64,000 nt of DNA from Siphonodentalium dalli (GCA_032622095.1 CP136068.1:9901729-9965728); one strand, 5' to 3'. Counted from the first letter of the stretch, positions 46,927 through 56,469 are shown. Translations and numbers: made by a program. Notes: generated from the letters alone by a model not told the origin.

Positions 46927-49900
46927 CTATGAATGTTCGATATCAGTTGTCATCTGATATAAATCATATGTTTCCGTACTTTCGTTTGACCAATTTGTCG
47001 AACGGCTGTCGGGTGATGTATATTGGAAGGAATTAGAAAACGATGAATCTTTAGGCGTGTGTTTGGAGTATGGTGAATATATTTTACGATGCCGGCCGCG
47101 TTTGTTATCTGCGCGATCAGATTTTGTGTCTGGCGTTGTACGAAAAGAATTTTGCGTAATTAATTTGTGTTTTATGATATTTGGTTCCTGTGTTTGGGGC
47201 CTAGATTGGTCGCTGGGTGAAAAATCCGGGGGTGATTGGCTGTCTGTTTTATTAAAATGTTTCGAAGCCATGAGTCTGTTGGCTAATTCAGCCAATGGTA
47301 TTGAAGAGCTGTCGTCTGTGTTTGAGCGCTCAAGTTGAGCGCGCTTAATTGCCGTGGTTTTGAGGTCATCGTCTGATTCCAATGTGGATTGAGAGCTATT
47401 ATTATCGACACTGGCTTCACTCGGTGGAAATGCAAATCGATTATGTCGTTTATTTTTTAAGTGATTGGGAATTTGAGGTGTAGGCCAATCAATGGGGGAT
47501 GGTTTGATGTGTTTAGCATGTGATTTTGTTAATTTAGCAGATAGGTCATGTCTTAATATGTAAGATATGGGGCCTGTCTGTTTCAAGATACGCCAAAACG
47601 GCTCATATTTAAATGAAAATTTGTGATTTGGTTGGTGGATTTTGTAATAGACGGATTGGCCTATTTTAAAGGTTGGAATAGATCCACCTTTGTTCTGTTT
47701 GTGGTTGCGAGAGGCTGTTTCGAGAAGAGATTTTGTAGTTTTAAAAATAATGTGTTGATTTTGAAGCGTGGTGGCTAAAAAATCCTCTCCTAAATACTTT
47801 TCTCTGTGTGTTAAAATTCGGTCTATGCTTATCTGTGGTTCTCTAAAAAAAGTTAGAAAAAATGGTGAATGTGTATGTACACTGGAACAATGGAAGTTCA
47901 TTGCTTGTGATGCATAATTTAGATATAGGTCCCAATTTTCTACATTTGCTTGGGTGATTGTTGAAATGATTGATGCTAGACTTCTATGCGAACGTTCTGA
48001 TTTACCGTTACTTTGGGGTCTGTAGAACGAAGTGAGGCGGTGATTGATATGGTAATATTTACAAAATTCAGTGAAGGTAGAGTTTGCAAACTCGGACCCA
48101 TTATCTGTTAATATTTCTTCAACTGATCCAAATAAAGTGAAATACTCTGAATTCAATCTTTCTAAAATTGTATCCACCATTTTGTTAGGTAATGCGTATG
48201 CTAAAGTATGTAATGAAAATTGATCAATAATAGTTAAGATAAATCTATTTCCTGACTGTGTTTTGGGGGAAAATGGTCCCATAAGATCGATAGCTATGAG
48301 TTGTCCTGGCCTTGATGGGGCAGTGACTGGTTGAAGCGGGATTTTTGGATTATAAGCATTTCGTTGTCGGCATGTATGACAATTGTTTATGTATGTGACA
48401 ATTTTTGCAAACAACTGAGGTGTGTAATATCTGTTCCGTATGGTCGCGTATAGCGATTGTACCGCTCTATGGCCGAGACTGTGATATTGGGATATAACTT
48501 CTTGTGCTATTTTGTCCGTTATATATATACGTAATTTAGGTATGTCATTATATATTGATATATAGTGTAGGATACCATCTTTGAGAATAAAGGTTTTTGC
48601 TAATTTTTCGGGTATATTTGTTGATTGCATTTGTTTGATAATCTCGGAGATTGTGTGGTCTCCTGATTGTTCATCTCTTATATTAGTTATAGGAGGAAGG
48701 ACCGGGCTGTCGTCGAGATCAACTGGTGGTTCTGAATCCGTTTTCTGTTTTGGTTGTTTTTTTTGTTTTGAAAATTCCTGAATATCTTTCATGTCAAGTA
48801 TATTAATATCCTGTACAAGGGGATTGGTGGGTGGATTTGGGTCGCTATCGGTGCAAGAATTGATGCACGGGTGTGTGTCGGGGTTTATCCGACTGCAAAA
48901 ATCTGCCGTAACATTGTTCGTGCCTTTAATATAAGTAATTTTTGGGTTCAATGCTGATATTTCCAAAAACCATTTTTGAATTTTTGTGTTTATCAGATCC
49001 TGTTTTTTAAACATGTGGATGAGGGGTAAGTGATCTGTTTTAATCTCTACTTGGGATCCTTGTAAGTAAAATTTAAATTGCCTTGCAAACGTATATATCG
49101 CGAATGCTTCTTTTTCCGTGACAGAATAATTCCTTTGTGATTTGTTAAGTTTTTTACTGGCGAACGCGATTGGTAGTTCAACGTGTTTATCATCTTGGCT
49201 ATGAGCATATTGTGATAGTATCGCCCCGATACTATGTATAGATGCATCTACTGTCAGAATGAACAGTTTGTCGGGATTTGGGTAAGCTAAGATGGGGGCG
49301 GTTGCTAAGCTTTCTTTAAGCGCGTCGAACGCTGTTTGGCACGGCGCATCCCACACAAATTTAGCATATTTGGCTGTGAGTTTGATTAAAGGCAATGCCG
49401 TCGATGCGAAAGTAGGAGAATATGACCTGTAAAAATTAAGAATTCCCAGTAATCTGCGGACTTCTTTAACTGATTTCGGAGGTGGTAAAGACTTGATAAT
49501 TGAAATTTTTTCAGGGTCAGGGGATGTACCCTTGTCGGAAATAATATGCCCTAAAAATTTGACTTGTGGTTGGCAAAATTTAGATTTTGATAGTTTAACT
49601 ATTAAGCCGTATTCCCTGAGTCTGTCAAATAATTTTGTGAGCTGCTGTATATGCGTTTGAGGATCGGAGCTATGACAGATCAGGTCATCGACAAATCCTT
49701 CTACAAATGGTAAATCGTGTAGGGCCATGTTCATGAGTTTTAAAAAATACCCTGAGCTCGAGACATATCCCATCGGGGCTCTTTGATAACTGTATTGTCC
49801 TTCGGACGTATTCATAGTTAATATGGGAACATGTTCGGGTACGACTCCAATAACATGATAAGCATTTGATAAATCAAAGATACTGAAAATAGTTGAGCCG

Positions 49901-51663
49901 AGTAACTTGGACGATATTTCTGTAAAACTAGGCATAGACCATTTTAATGGAATGGAAACATCATTGAGTTTTCTGAGATCGATTACCAATCGATAATTGG
50001 GAGTACCATCGGGATTGGGTGTGGCTTTGCGTATGAGGAGACTGGGAAATCCCCACGATGAGTGGGCCGTTGGTCTAATAATGTCTGCATTTAATAATTT
50101 TTTTATCTCAGCAGCCATAATTCGTTGTTTGTTCAGTGGTGTCGGATATTTTTTGCAAAAAATAGGTAAAGTATTTGGTTTGAGGTCGATTTTCATTTTA
50201 ATTTTTGGACAATATCCTATCTTGTTTATGTCATTTGTAAAAACATCAGGGTATTGTGATACTAGTTGCAATATCTGCTGTTTAAGGTGTTGAGGTGCCA
50301 CGATATCATTGACAGATATAGGTTGAGTCTTGGTGACTGGAGGGTTAATGTCTTGCCGGTCACCTATGGTGTTTATACTGTGTTTGTTTGGCGGAGATGA
50401 GTTAATGTTTTGCTCATCGGATGCCGTGCATATCATTTGCTCTTGAGTGCCAAATGCTTGTGCTATCACACGGCCTTTCTTAATGGACATATGTGACGCC
50501 GATTGGTTTTCTATCATGACGCAAATATTGGGATTATTTGCATCTGCTAGCGTGTCGGTTACATGTACATTTGGTTCGTGTTCGAAAATGGACATGTTAC
50601 CTTTGCCTATTCGGATTATAGGTGTGTTAAACATATCATTTGGCCCTATGAGTCTGCCTGTTATGATGGCGCATGAGTGGGGTGATAATGAAACGTTATT
50701 TGTTGATCGGATGAGTGATGCAATGTGACCATCCCTTAACATCGGGTATAATTGATTCTGTATTCTGAATTTTTCTAGATCAAAGTAAAGTCTAATACTG
50801 TGTTGTTTCATAAAATCGCGCCCTAAAATGCAAGGACGTGACAAGGTTGCACATATGACAAATTTGTGAGTAAGAATGAGTTTTCCGATTCTAAATGTGA
50901 GATGTGTGGATCCAAAAACTTTCATTGGTGTACCATCGGCTGATGTGAGTAACACATGTTCTTTAATTAAAGGTGGTCGATTTGGCATGGATCTATAAAT
51001 GTCGTATTTCAAGCAACTGGTGGTTGCCCCGGAGTCTAATAGTGATCTAATCCGTTGTTTGTGTATTTTAATGATAGTTGAGCATGGTGTTTGGTTTAGA
51101 GCACAATCTGTCATATCACTTGGATATTTAAGTACTGGTATAGTGTGTTGTATGGGTTTGACTGGTGGTATTATAGGGTTAATTGCAGTATTGGAATGTG
51201 ATTCGCGAGAACTGGTGCATGTTGATTTTCTTTTGGATGATGAGTAAGAATTAGTAATGTGTTGGTGCTTGGGCTTTTCAAGGCGATTCAGGGTTTTAAA
51301 TTGGGGAGGAAAGGTTAAATCCAGAAGTGGTGAGATAGACTTATTGGAAGAATTATGAAATCTGGGTTTCATAGAGGAATACCTGCTATGGCAGAAAGTG
51401 GTATGTGTTACGTGCCTGTGGCGAGGGAGATCAAGTGGAGGCCGCGTACGGTAATTAATATATCGTTGGTTTTGGCAGTTTGGTGGTAGCGTGGGGTAAT
51501 GATTAATGGACTGCAGCTGTGAATTATAGACTCTATGCTTTTGAGATTCGTATGTTCGATGATCTTTAGCATATCTTTGATTGTGGTTGTATATTGTGCT
51601 AATTTGATGTGTTATTGGACTCATTGCGTTGCGTTGGTGGGTGGGGTGAAATTTTTGATGCAA
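46927..51663 (-). CDS. Intact Ty3/gypsy-class retroviral Pol (protease, RT, RNase H, integrase)
   Basis: A 1,578-aa polyprotein with all catalytic motifs. Protease: LLDSGATTS (Asp 210). Reverse transcriptase: FDLSNAY (596-602) and the FVDD box (657-660). RNase H: LTVDAS (Asp 806), EKEAFA and KTDH. Integrase: H1061, H1065, C1095 and C1098 zinc finger, then D1126, D1187 and E1223 with the D-x35-E spacing. A GPY/F-like module and a Ser/Asp-rich C-terminal tail of over 180 residues follow. The 200-residue N-terminal extension before protease is His/Asn/Ser-rich and unrecognised. The frame is open to 51,735, overlapping the last 65 nt of gag, and is +1 relative to it, so synthesis needs +1 frameshifting or reinitiation. 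Its intactness contrasts with the broken env and DIRS ORFs. Confidence 0.95.
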   Translation of the reverse strand: MHQKFHPTHQRNAMSPITHQISTIYNHNQRYAKDHRTYESQKHRVYNSQLQSINHYPTLPPNCQNQRYINYRTRPPLDLPRHRHVTHTTFCHSRYSSMKPRFHNSSNKSISPLLDLTFPPQFKTLNRLEKPKHQHITNSYSSSKRKSTCTSSRESHSNTAINPIIPPVKPIQHTIPVLKYPSDMTDCALNQTPCSTIIKIHKQRIRSLLDSGATTSCLKYDIYRSMPNRPPLIKEHVLLTSADGTPMKVFGSTHLTFRIGKLILTHKFVICATLSRPCILGRDFMKQHSIRLYFDLEKFRIQNQLYPMLRDGHIASLIRSTNNVSLSPHSCAIITGRLIGPNDMFNTPIIRIGKGNMSIFEHEPNVHVTDTLADANNPNICVMIENQSASHMSIKKGRVIAQAFGTQEQMICTASDEQNINSSPPNKHSINTIGDRQDINPPVTKTQPISVNDIVAPQHLKQQILQLVSQYPDVFTNDINKIGYCPKIKMKIDLKPNTLPIFCKKYPTPLNKQRIMAAEIKKLLNADIIRPTAHSSWGFPSLLIRKATPNPDGTPNYRLVIDLRKLNDVSIPLKWSMPSFTEISSKLLGSTIFSIFDLSNAYHVIGVVPEHVPILTMNTSEGQYSYQRAPMGYVSSSGYFLKLMNMALHDLPFVEGFVDDLICHSSDPQTHIQQLTKLFDRLREYGLIVKLSKSKFCQPQVKFLGHIISDKGTSPDPEKISIIKSLPPPKSVKEVRRLLGILNFYRSYSPTFASTALPLIKLTAKYAKFVWDAPCQTAFDALKESLATAPILAYPNPDKLFILTVDASIHSIGAILSQYAHSQDDKHVELPIAFASKKLNKSQRNYSVTEKEAFAIYTFARQFKFYLQGSQVEIKTDHLPLIHMFKKQDLINTKIQKWFLEISALNPKITYIKGTNNVTADFCSRINPDTHPCINSCTDSDPNPPTNPLVQDINILDMKDIQEFSKQKKQPKQKTDSEPPVDLDDSPVLPPITNIRDEQSGDHTISEIIKQMQSTNIPEKLAKTFILKDGILHYISIYNDIPKLRIYITDKIAQEVISQYHSLGHRAVQSLYATIRNRYYTPQLFAKIVTYINNCHTCRQRNAYNPKIPLQPVTAPSRPGQLIAIDLMGPFSPKTQSGNRFILTIIDQFSLHTLAYALPNKMVDTILERLNSEYFTLFGSVEEILTDNGSEFANSTFTEFCKYYHINHRLTSFYRPQSNGKSERSHRSLASIISTITQANVENWDLYLNYASQAMNFHCSSVHTHSPFFLTFFREPQISIDRILTHREKYLGEDFLATTLQNQHIIFKTTKSLLETASRNHKQNKGGSIPTFKIGQSVYYKIHQPNHKFSFKYEPFWRILKQTGPISYILRHDLSAKLTKSHAKHIKPSPIDWPTPQIPNHLKNKRHNRFAFPPSEASVDNNSSQSTLESDDDLKTTAIKRAQLERSNTDDSSSIPLAELANRLMASKHFNKTDSQSPPDFSPSDQSRPQTQEPNIIKHKLITQNSFRTTPDTKSDRADNKRGRHRKIYSPYSKHTPKDSSFSNSFQYTSPDSRSTNWSNESTETYDLYQMTTDIEHS

Positions 51664-51670
51664 TGAGTCC

Positions 51671-52813
51671 TCATCTGTTTAAAAATTGGTTGTTATTTTG
51701 AGCCCGACGTCTGCATTGGTCTGTGGTATGATTGTTTAATCTGCAGTATGTACAGAATAGGGGTCGTTGAGCTGTTGTAGTATATCTTGCATCCATGGTC
51801 TGGATGCGGTTTGGATGGGAGACCCTTGGTTCAGAGTAGGGGTGGTGAGAATTTGAAGGTTGGCGCCTGTGGGGGTGATCATTGATTCGGTGTCTGTCTT
51901 TGGATTGATGGGGGTTGTAAGTGGATTGTGATGGCCCTCTTGGAATGTGCCGATGGTTATTGTCGATATCCATTGGTTGAGGGGATTGTAACTGTGGGAA
52001 TTGGTTATAATCATTATGATGTTCACCGTAACGTAAGCGATAGCGTTGCCGAAGGTTCATTTCGCGTAGGGCGATATCAGTAGCTCTATCAAGCGTTATG
52101 GGGTCGTCTTTGAGAAGCCTGAATTTAATACTAGAGTCGCGAATACCGTCGGAAAAAAATGCTACTAATTGTGTTTGCACTGCTCTTGTGTTAATTTCAT
52201 CAGTATACGCGTGTTTAGCAAGGGTACGTATGCGTTCTGCAAACATGGCAATTGTTTCCGTATGTCTCTGCCTAATGGCTCGTAATGAGGAAATGGCTTG
52301 AGGCGAATCAGTTATGGAACTGAATAATGAGCGTAACTGTGATTTCAGATCGGTCCAGGTGAACGTGAATTTTCCGTCTGTGTTATTTTCATTTATGAAG
52401 CGTTGAATAAATTCAGAAACTTGAGATTTACATGTCTGAGCGGCAATTTTTATGATAGTCTCATCTTGTGCCGAAATCGCGCGGGAGTATTTTTCCACCG
52501 CATGGACCCATTGGGGAAAAGCGTCAGGCTTGCCATCGAAGGGTTCAATAATGTAATTCATTCCCAGCAGTGCTGTTATTGTTGTCTGTGTTTTTAAACT
52601 TTCAGTCTGGTCGCGGATAGAACTAGTGAAATGGCTAATTTCATGGGTAAGCCGTGACAATAGCAAGTTCTGATTATCTTTGCCCATTTCATTAGTAATG
52701 TCTGTGTGGGGGGGTCTGGCGGTTGATCGGTCCGTTTCCCTGTTTAATTCAAGGTGATGCTGATAATTGGTTGGATGAAAATAATCGCTGCTCTGCGGAG
52801 GTGGTGACTCCAT
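51671..52813 (-). CDS. Retroviral-type Gag (380 aa, intact)
   Basis: Core structural protein forming virus-like particles. It shows a proline/Ser-rich N-terminus, a coiled or helical stretch, and a capsid-like region with EPFDGKPDAFPQWVHAVEKY and LRAIRQRHTETIAMFAERIR, typical of gypsy retrotransposon Gag. A Gln/His/Arg-rich nucleocapsid ends in one CCHC knuckle, CTYCRLNNHTTDQC (354-367). The ATG is well placed, 14 bp after the stop of the upstream 185-aa frame. It precedes pol in the +1 frame with a 65-nt overlap. Confidence 0.92.
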   Translation of the reverse strand: MESPPPQSSDYFHPTNYQHHLELNRETDRSTARPPHTDITNEMGKDNQNLLLSRLTHEISHFTSSIRDQTESLKTQTTITALLGMNYIIEPFDGKPDAFPQWVHAVEKYSRAISAQDETIIKIAAQTCKSQVSEFIQRFINENNTDGKFTFTWTDLKSQLRSLFSSITDSPQAISSLRAIRQRHTETIAMFAERIRTLAKHAYTDEINTRAVQTQLVAFFSDGIRDSSIKFRLLKDDPITLDRATDIALREMNLRQRYRLRYGEHHNDYNQFPQLQSPQPMDIDNNHRHIPRGPSQSTYNPHQSKDRHRINDHPHRRQPSNSHHPYSEPRVSHPNRIQTMDARYTTTAQRPLFCTYCRLNNHTTDQCRRRAQNNNQFLNR

Positions 52814-52827
52814 TATGTTATTAAGGA

Positions 52828-53317
52828 TTAACGGTGTCTGTTTTGGGATCTATGGTATGGGTGCGAAATATGTTGAATTTTTTTCCAAGTGCCGTGGCGG
52901 TGTATTATGCGATTCAGGTGTATTTGACACGATTCAGGTGATTTATTAGGATGTTTTATGGGAATTGCCGCGACTATAGAGTTGACGATAAGTTTTGGAT
53001 AATCCGTAAAATGAGCCGGAAATGTATGCCACTCGTTCCAAGAATCTAGTGTATGTCCTGAGTAGTTATTTGTAATCATACAACGCACGTATAAGCGGAT
53101 TGTATCTTGCGTTATATCAATGCGAATGGGATTGCAATATTTAATGAGTTGTGGCGATAAAGTTATTTGGTGGGGTAAAGCGTATCTACAGTAAGTTTTA
53201 AAATGAAGAACTGAATGTTGTTTGTAAGAGGTGGGTGGTATGGGCTGATCGTTTGAAGCATGTATTGTAGTAGGATGGGTAGGTAGTGTAGGTGTAGTAG
53301 AATCAGGTGATGTGTCC
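52828..53317 (-). CDS. Novel ORF upstream of gag (unknown)
   Basis: The open frame reaches 53,385 (185 aa). The second methionine, MDTSPDSTT (start at about 53,317), is preceded by a hydrophobic stretch, so either a signal-anchor form (from 53,385) or this shorter form of about 162 aa is possible. It contains several Cys and a basic tail ending KKIQHISHPYHRSQNRHR. I recognise no domain. Most gypsy elements have no gene before gag. It stops 14 bp before the gag ATG in another frame, suggesting a bicistronic arrangement. It lies just downstream of a strong splice donor on the same strand, so spliced env RNA would skip it together with gag and pol. Confidence 0.6.
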
Positions 53318-53402
53318 ATAACCCACGTGAAAAAAAAAAGGAGTAAAAGAATGCTAAAAATAGGGGGTGTGCAATTTGACAGCAAATGGGAAAGAAAAGA
53401 TG

Positions 53403-53412
53403 GTCACTCACC
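53403..53412 (-). promoter_or_regulatory. Probable 5' splice donor
   Basis: On the minus strand, AAATTGGTGAGTGACC reads TTG|GTGAGT, near consensus. It lies 20 nt upstream of the first ORF and pairs logically with the acceptor at about 43,028 to make spliced env RNA. Confidence 0.6.
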
Positions 53413-53643
53413 AATTTCCGAGAAGAATAATGTGCACAAGTCTGTGATGATGAATGATGTATAGAATGTTCTCGTCGTGGTTATTGGAAGCCGAAGGATG
53501 TCCAAATCGGATGTTAAAGTTTATGTGGATCTGAATCTGGTCTGCAAGAGGCGTGAGTAGTAATATATTTTTTTTAGCTGGATACACGATGTGAGCTGGT
53601 TGTATAAGAATAAAAGGTTGATTCGTCTATATCAGATGAGTAT

Positions 53644-53923
53644 GTATGCGGTCCTGTGTGTCCGAAGGGTTGGTGTGCGGTCCTGTGTGTCCGAAGGGTT
53701 GGTGTGCGGTCCTGTGTGTCCGAAGGGTTGGTATGCGGTCCTGTGTGTTCGAAGGGTTGGTGTGCGGTCCTGTGTGTCCGAAGGGTTGGTATGCGGTCCT
53801 GTGTGTCCGAAGGGTTGGTATGCGGTCCTGTGTGTTCGAAGGGTTGGTGTGCGGTCCTGTGTGTCCGAAGGGTTGGTATGCGGTCCTGTGTGTCCGAAGG
53901 GTTCCTGTGTGTCCGAATGGTTG
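53644..53923 (+). repeat. 29-bp minisatellite, nine units
   Basis: Units G(T)(A/G)TGCGGTCCTGTGTGT(C/T)CGAAGGGTTG begin every 29 bp from 53,644 to 53,876, then a partial unit with CGAATGG. Units 4-6 and 7-9 carry the same order of variants, an 87-bp higher-order repeat. Because 29 is not divisible by three and no unit has a stop, all three + frames stay open. These long frames are artefacts. It lies in what would be the retroviral 5' leader. Confidence 0.92.
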
Positions 53924-54563
53924 AGTTATTGTTGACCGGTGCAGTGGTCTAGTGTATGAGACTGTCTATCCGTGGCTGGAGTGTAAGGCTGTATCCCCGT
54001 GGTTGAGTAGCGGTTTGAGATTGTTTCTGCTCTGTAGTGATCGTCTAGTGGCCGAGACTTCAAGTTGTGTGGTGAGACGTAGAACTGCTCATGGTACCAT
54101 TAATACTATGTGAGGTAATGACACATGTATATAGTAGGTACAAGTCTTTATTATGTTGTGAATAAGATATGCAGTGTGTACAAATATAATGATCAATAGT
54201 CGCCGCGAATTGGTGTCCCCGAATGGGTGATGCCTGGTGTGAATGATGCCTGGATATGATCTAGGTACGAGATGAGTCTAGTGAAAGCATGATGTGATGG
54301 GATGCAGTTGTTTCTTATATACTATTTGGGATGCATATTAGATGAGGTGTTTGGCAATACACATCGGGATTGGTTCTTCCGTTATGGTCATCTCCCTTGA
54401 CCATATTTGGGAGCCATCTTCATTGTGTGTATATCTTCGCTGAGAGTAAGACGTGTGAGGTTTCGAGAACCGAACACGAATATCTGAGTTTGGGGTTTTA
54501 TATATTGGGACATTCGTATAGTTTGAATCAAGTTGTGAGATTATAATGGGTAGTTATCTCACA
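53924..54563 (-). other. Presumed 5' non-coding region of the retroviral unit
   Basis: No ORF. On the minus strand an AATAAAGACTTGT polyadenylation-like signal occurs at about 54,146-54,158. No matching LTR copy was found near 40 kb, and no convincing tRNA primer-binding site could be placed. Confidence 0.4.
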
Positions 54564-54700
54564 CACCTCTCAGATTCCAGATCAGACGGTGTTACAGTAA
54601 AACCAAGTGGTATTCGTGTGGAATCATTTATACAGATTACTTCTCAAAGATAGGCTGTTCAGACAAGCTTTTGTTAATACCGTCAGTGCCGTAGACTTGT
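54564..54700 (+). repeat. 137-bp direct repeat, right copy
   Basis: Same orientation and 136/137 identical to 35,850-35,986. Here it is followed by unrelated CCGTCCATCC instead of a gag start. The near-identity implies recent duplication, template switching or gene conversion. Confidence 0.9.
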
Positions 54701-56196
54701 CCGTCCATCCACCCCACCTCCGCGGTGCGATGTACATATGTACATCGGTTTGGTTTTACAGTTAATAGATATTATAACTGTATTTTGTATGAAGAATCAT
54801 ACACACCAACTTAAAATAAAAATATTACATCTAGCTCGTGTCCAGACGTGATCTTGTGCTCATAGTCTCCAAAACACAACCTGCCAATATATTATAAATT
54901 TATGTTGTACTCTGTTTCAGCTTAGTATTCTATGTACATGCTTATTATTGACCATATATCTATAGTTTCACACATCTTATAATTTTCTACTAGTGCGATA
55001 GAGAAATTGGGAATGTTCAGTTTGCGAATAATTTAGCTTTATGCAGCTCGGTTTACGACTAGTTTACACTAAATTAAATTTAATGGCTTACTTTTTTGCT
55101 CAGCTGATAAATATTCACGTTTAATTTTAAGTCTAGTCAGCTTCTCCTTATGTCGGTCGTGGAATCTTGCGGTCATGCTGTCACCATTCGTGCAGGTTAT
55201 CACCATCGCATATGCGTTCTCAATTTTTTCTCATGGTTATCACCTGTGCCCAATTACAGTCTTCCAAAACGCTCTGACAGACCGGGCACCATGGGTTAAT
55301 TCGGTCACAGTTGTTAACCATATACTTGTGGACGTCTATGCTTTGGTGACACCCGCGCCCGCCACCTGTGCATTTGCGCGATAGCCTTATTATGGACGCA
55401 ATGCCTCACACACTCCTCATCGAGCACGTATCTTCATTGACGTCGTTGTACCTACCAGTTCAATCATACTGGTACACGTGAACGCTTTTGCTGCCTTTAT
55501 CAGAGAATACGTTGTACCTACTAGAGTCACCGATTCCTAGTACACGTGAACTGTTCTCCGGGAGGCAACTGCAGGTAGCTCGATACTGCCATGTGTGTGG
55601 TTCATTGCTCCTAAGGTGTGTAACCATTTGCACTCGTGCGCGACTCTTATCTGGCGTGTAGCCGTTTGAATACGATAGCACAGCTCCGTATCACGCGTGA
55701 AAGCCTTCTCATCCAAGGTCTGGCCGGTAACCATATGGTAATGGTACAATACTGTCTATCATTGACATCTCTACCATTCGCGTATGCGCGAAAGCTCCTT
55801 GTATCTACTCGATATTCATGATTGTCTGGTTCCACGCTTGGTTGGCTTTGGATACTGATATATCCTCCCCAATAAAGCCTGACAGGCATTTCACTCTAAA
55901 CCACCGCGGTGAAACCCGGTGTAAAATGCTTAACTACAATAGCCTGCCAGGCCTCTCATGTTTTCAATCGCTGTGGTAGACAAGACACTTAACAGACATT
56001 CTAGTATCATATGCAATCTTAACTCATTTCTGCATCGTCTGTATAACGGGTCTACACAGTGCCTACATAGTTGATTGTCAGGTGGAGCGAAAAATGAACA
56101 TTCCCCATGAAGCCAAACGTATATTTGTGTTTTATGTGTATATTTTATATAATCAAAATAAATATAGAAATCGTAATATGGTTGGTCTGTCTTAAA
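54701..56196. other. Right-hand non-coding part of the 20.5-kb insert
   Basis: No coding frame with motifs. Repeated motif GTACCTAC(C/T)AG...TAGTACACGTGAAC occurs twice (about 55,449-55,482 and 55,511-55,550), and 'CGTATGCG(C)' words recur. The end GGTCTGTCTTAAA abuts the right TIR at 56,197. Confidence 0.45.
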
Positions 56197-56469
56197 GTTT
56201 AGATTATCGTCCCAGAAGTGATAAATTTCCCTAATTTCGACGCTTCGTTATTCCAACGCCCATCGTTCAGCATACGCTCAATTTTAGCGGGAAAACACCA
56301 CATTCGTATAGAGTAGATACCAATAGACAAGTTGAGACCATGTTTGTGCCTCTAAACTCTTTCATTTCCGAATAAAATGACTTTTAAATATCCGTTCCGT
56401 CCCGTCTTTTAGACAAATCGTTCCGTCCCGTTGCGGAAAATCGTTCCGTCCCGTCTTTTAGTAGATCCC
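56197..56469 (-). repeat. Right TIR of the composite element
   Basis: 273 bp, reverse complement of 33,754-34,039, ending CCCGTCTTTTAGTAGATCCC. Starts with GTTTAGATTATCGTCCC, the exact predicted continuation of the left shell at 35,679. Confidence 0.9.

Larger units (their letters stand above)
33754..56469. mobile_element. 22.7-kb composite mobile element (fold-back MULE-like shell with 20.5-kb retroelement insert)
   Basis: The outer ends are TIRs GGGATCTACTAAAAGACGGG ... CCCGTCTTTTAGTAGATCCC (33,754-34,039 and 56,197-56,469), bounded by a perfect 9-bp duplication. The left shell continues with tandem 205-bp units, whose inverted counterpart ends at 35,679. In an intact fold-back the right TIR would follow there at once; instead it resumes at 56,197. 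The shell is therefore about 2.2 kb and non-autonomous, and 35,680-56,196 is a later insert. The insert has no visible target duplication. It holds a DIRS-type retroelement (+) and a large retrovirus-like unit (-). No MULE transposase is present, so movement would need one in trans. Confidence 0.8.

Noticed and set aside
46927-51663. + strand ORFs inside pol (for example 47,057-47,338, 50,447-50,728)
   Set aside because: Antisense shadows of the intact pol frame without motifs.
51671-51690. -1 programmed frameshift at TTTAAAC
   Set aside because: pol lies in the +1 frame; the -1 frame closes soon after the gag stop.
53591-53952. Three overlapping + strand ORFs of 92-114 aa
   Set aside because: They are the three frames of the 29-bp minisatellite, which has no stop codon in any unit; Cys/Gly/Val-rich readings are repeats, not a protein.
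54205-54235. TGGTGTCCCCGAATGGGTG as a tRNA primer-binding site
   Set aside because: It is on the strand opposite to gag-pol and matches no tRNA 3' end I can name with confidence.
39850-54560. LTR pair for the retroviral unit
   Set aside because: I compared both flanks by eye and found only short word matches; a diverged LTR could still be missed without a dot-plot.
33754-56469. Maverick/Polinton or Teratorn-type giant element
   Set aside because: No polymerase B, ATPase, capsid, herpes-like or piggyBac genes; the coding content is DIRS plus gypsy-class.
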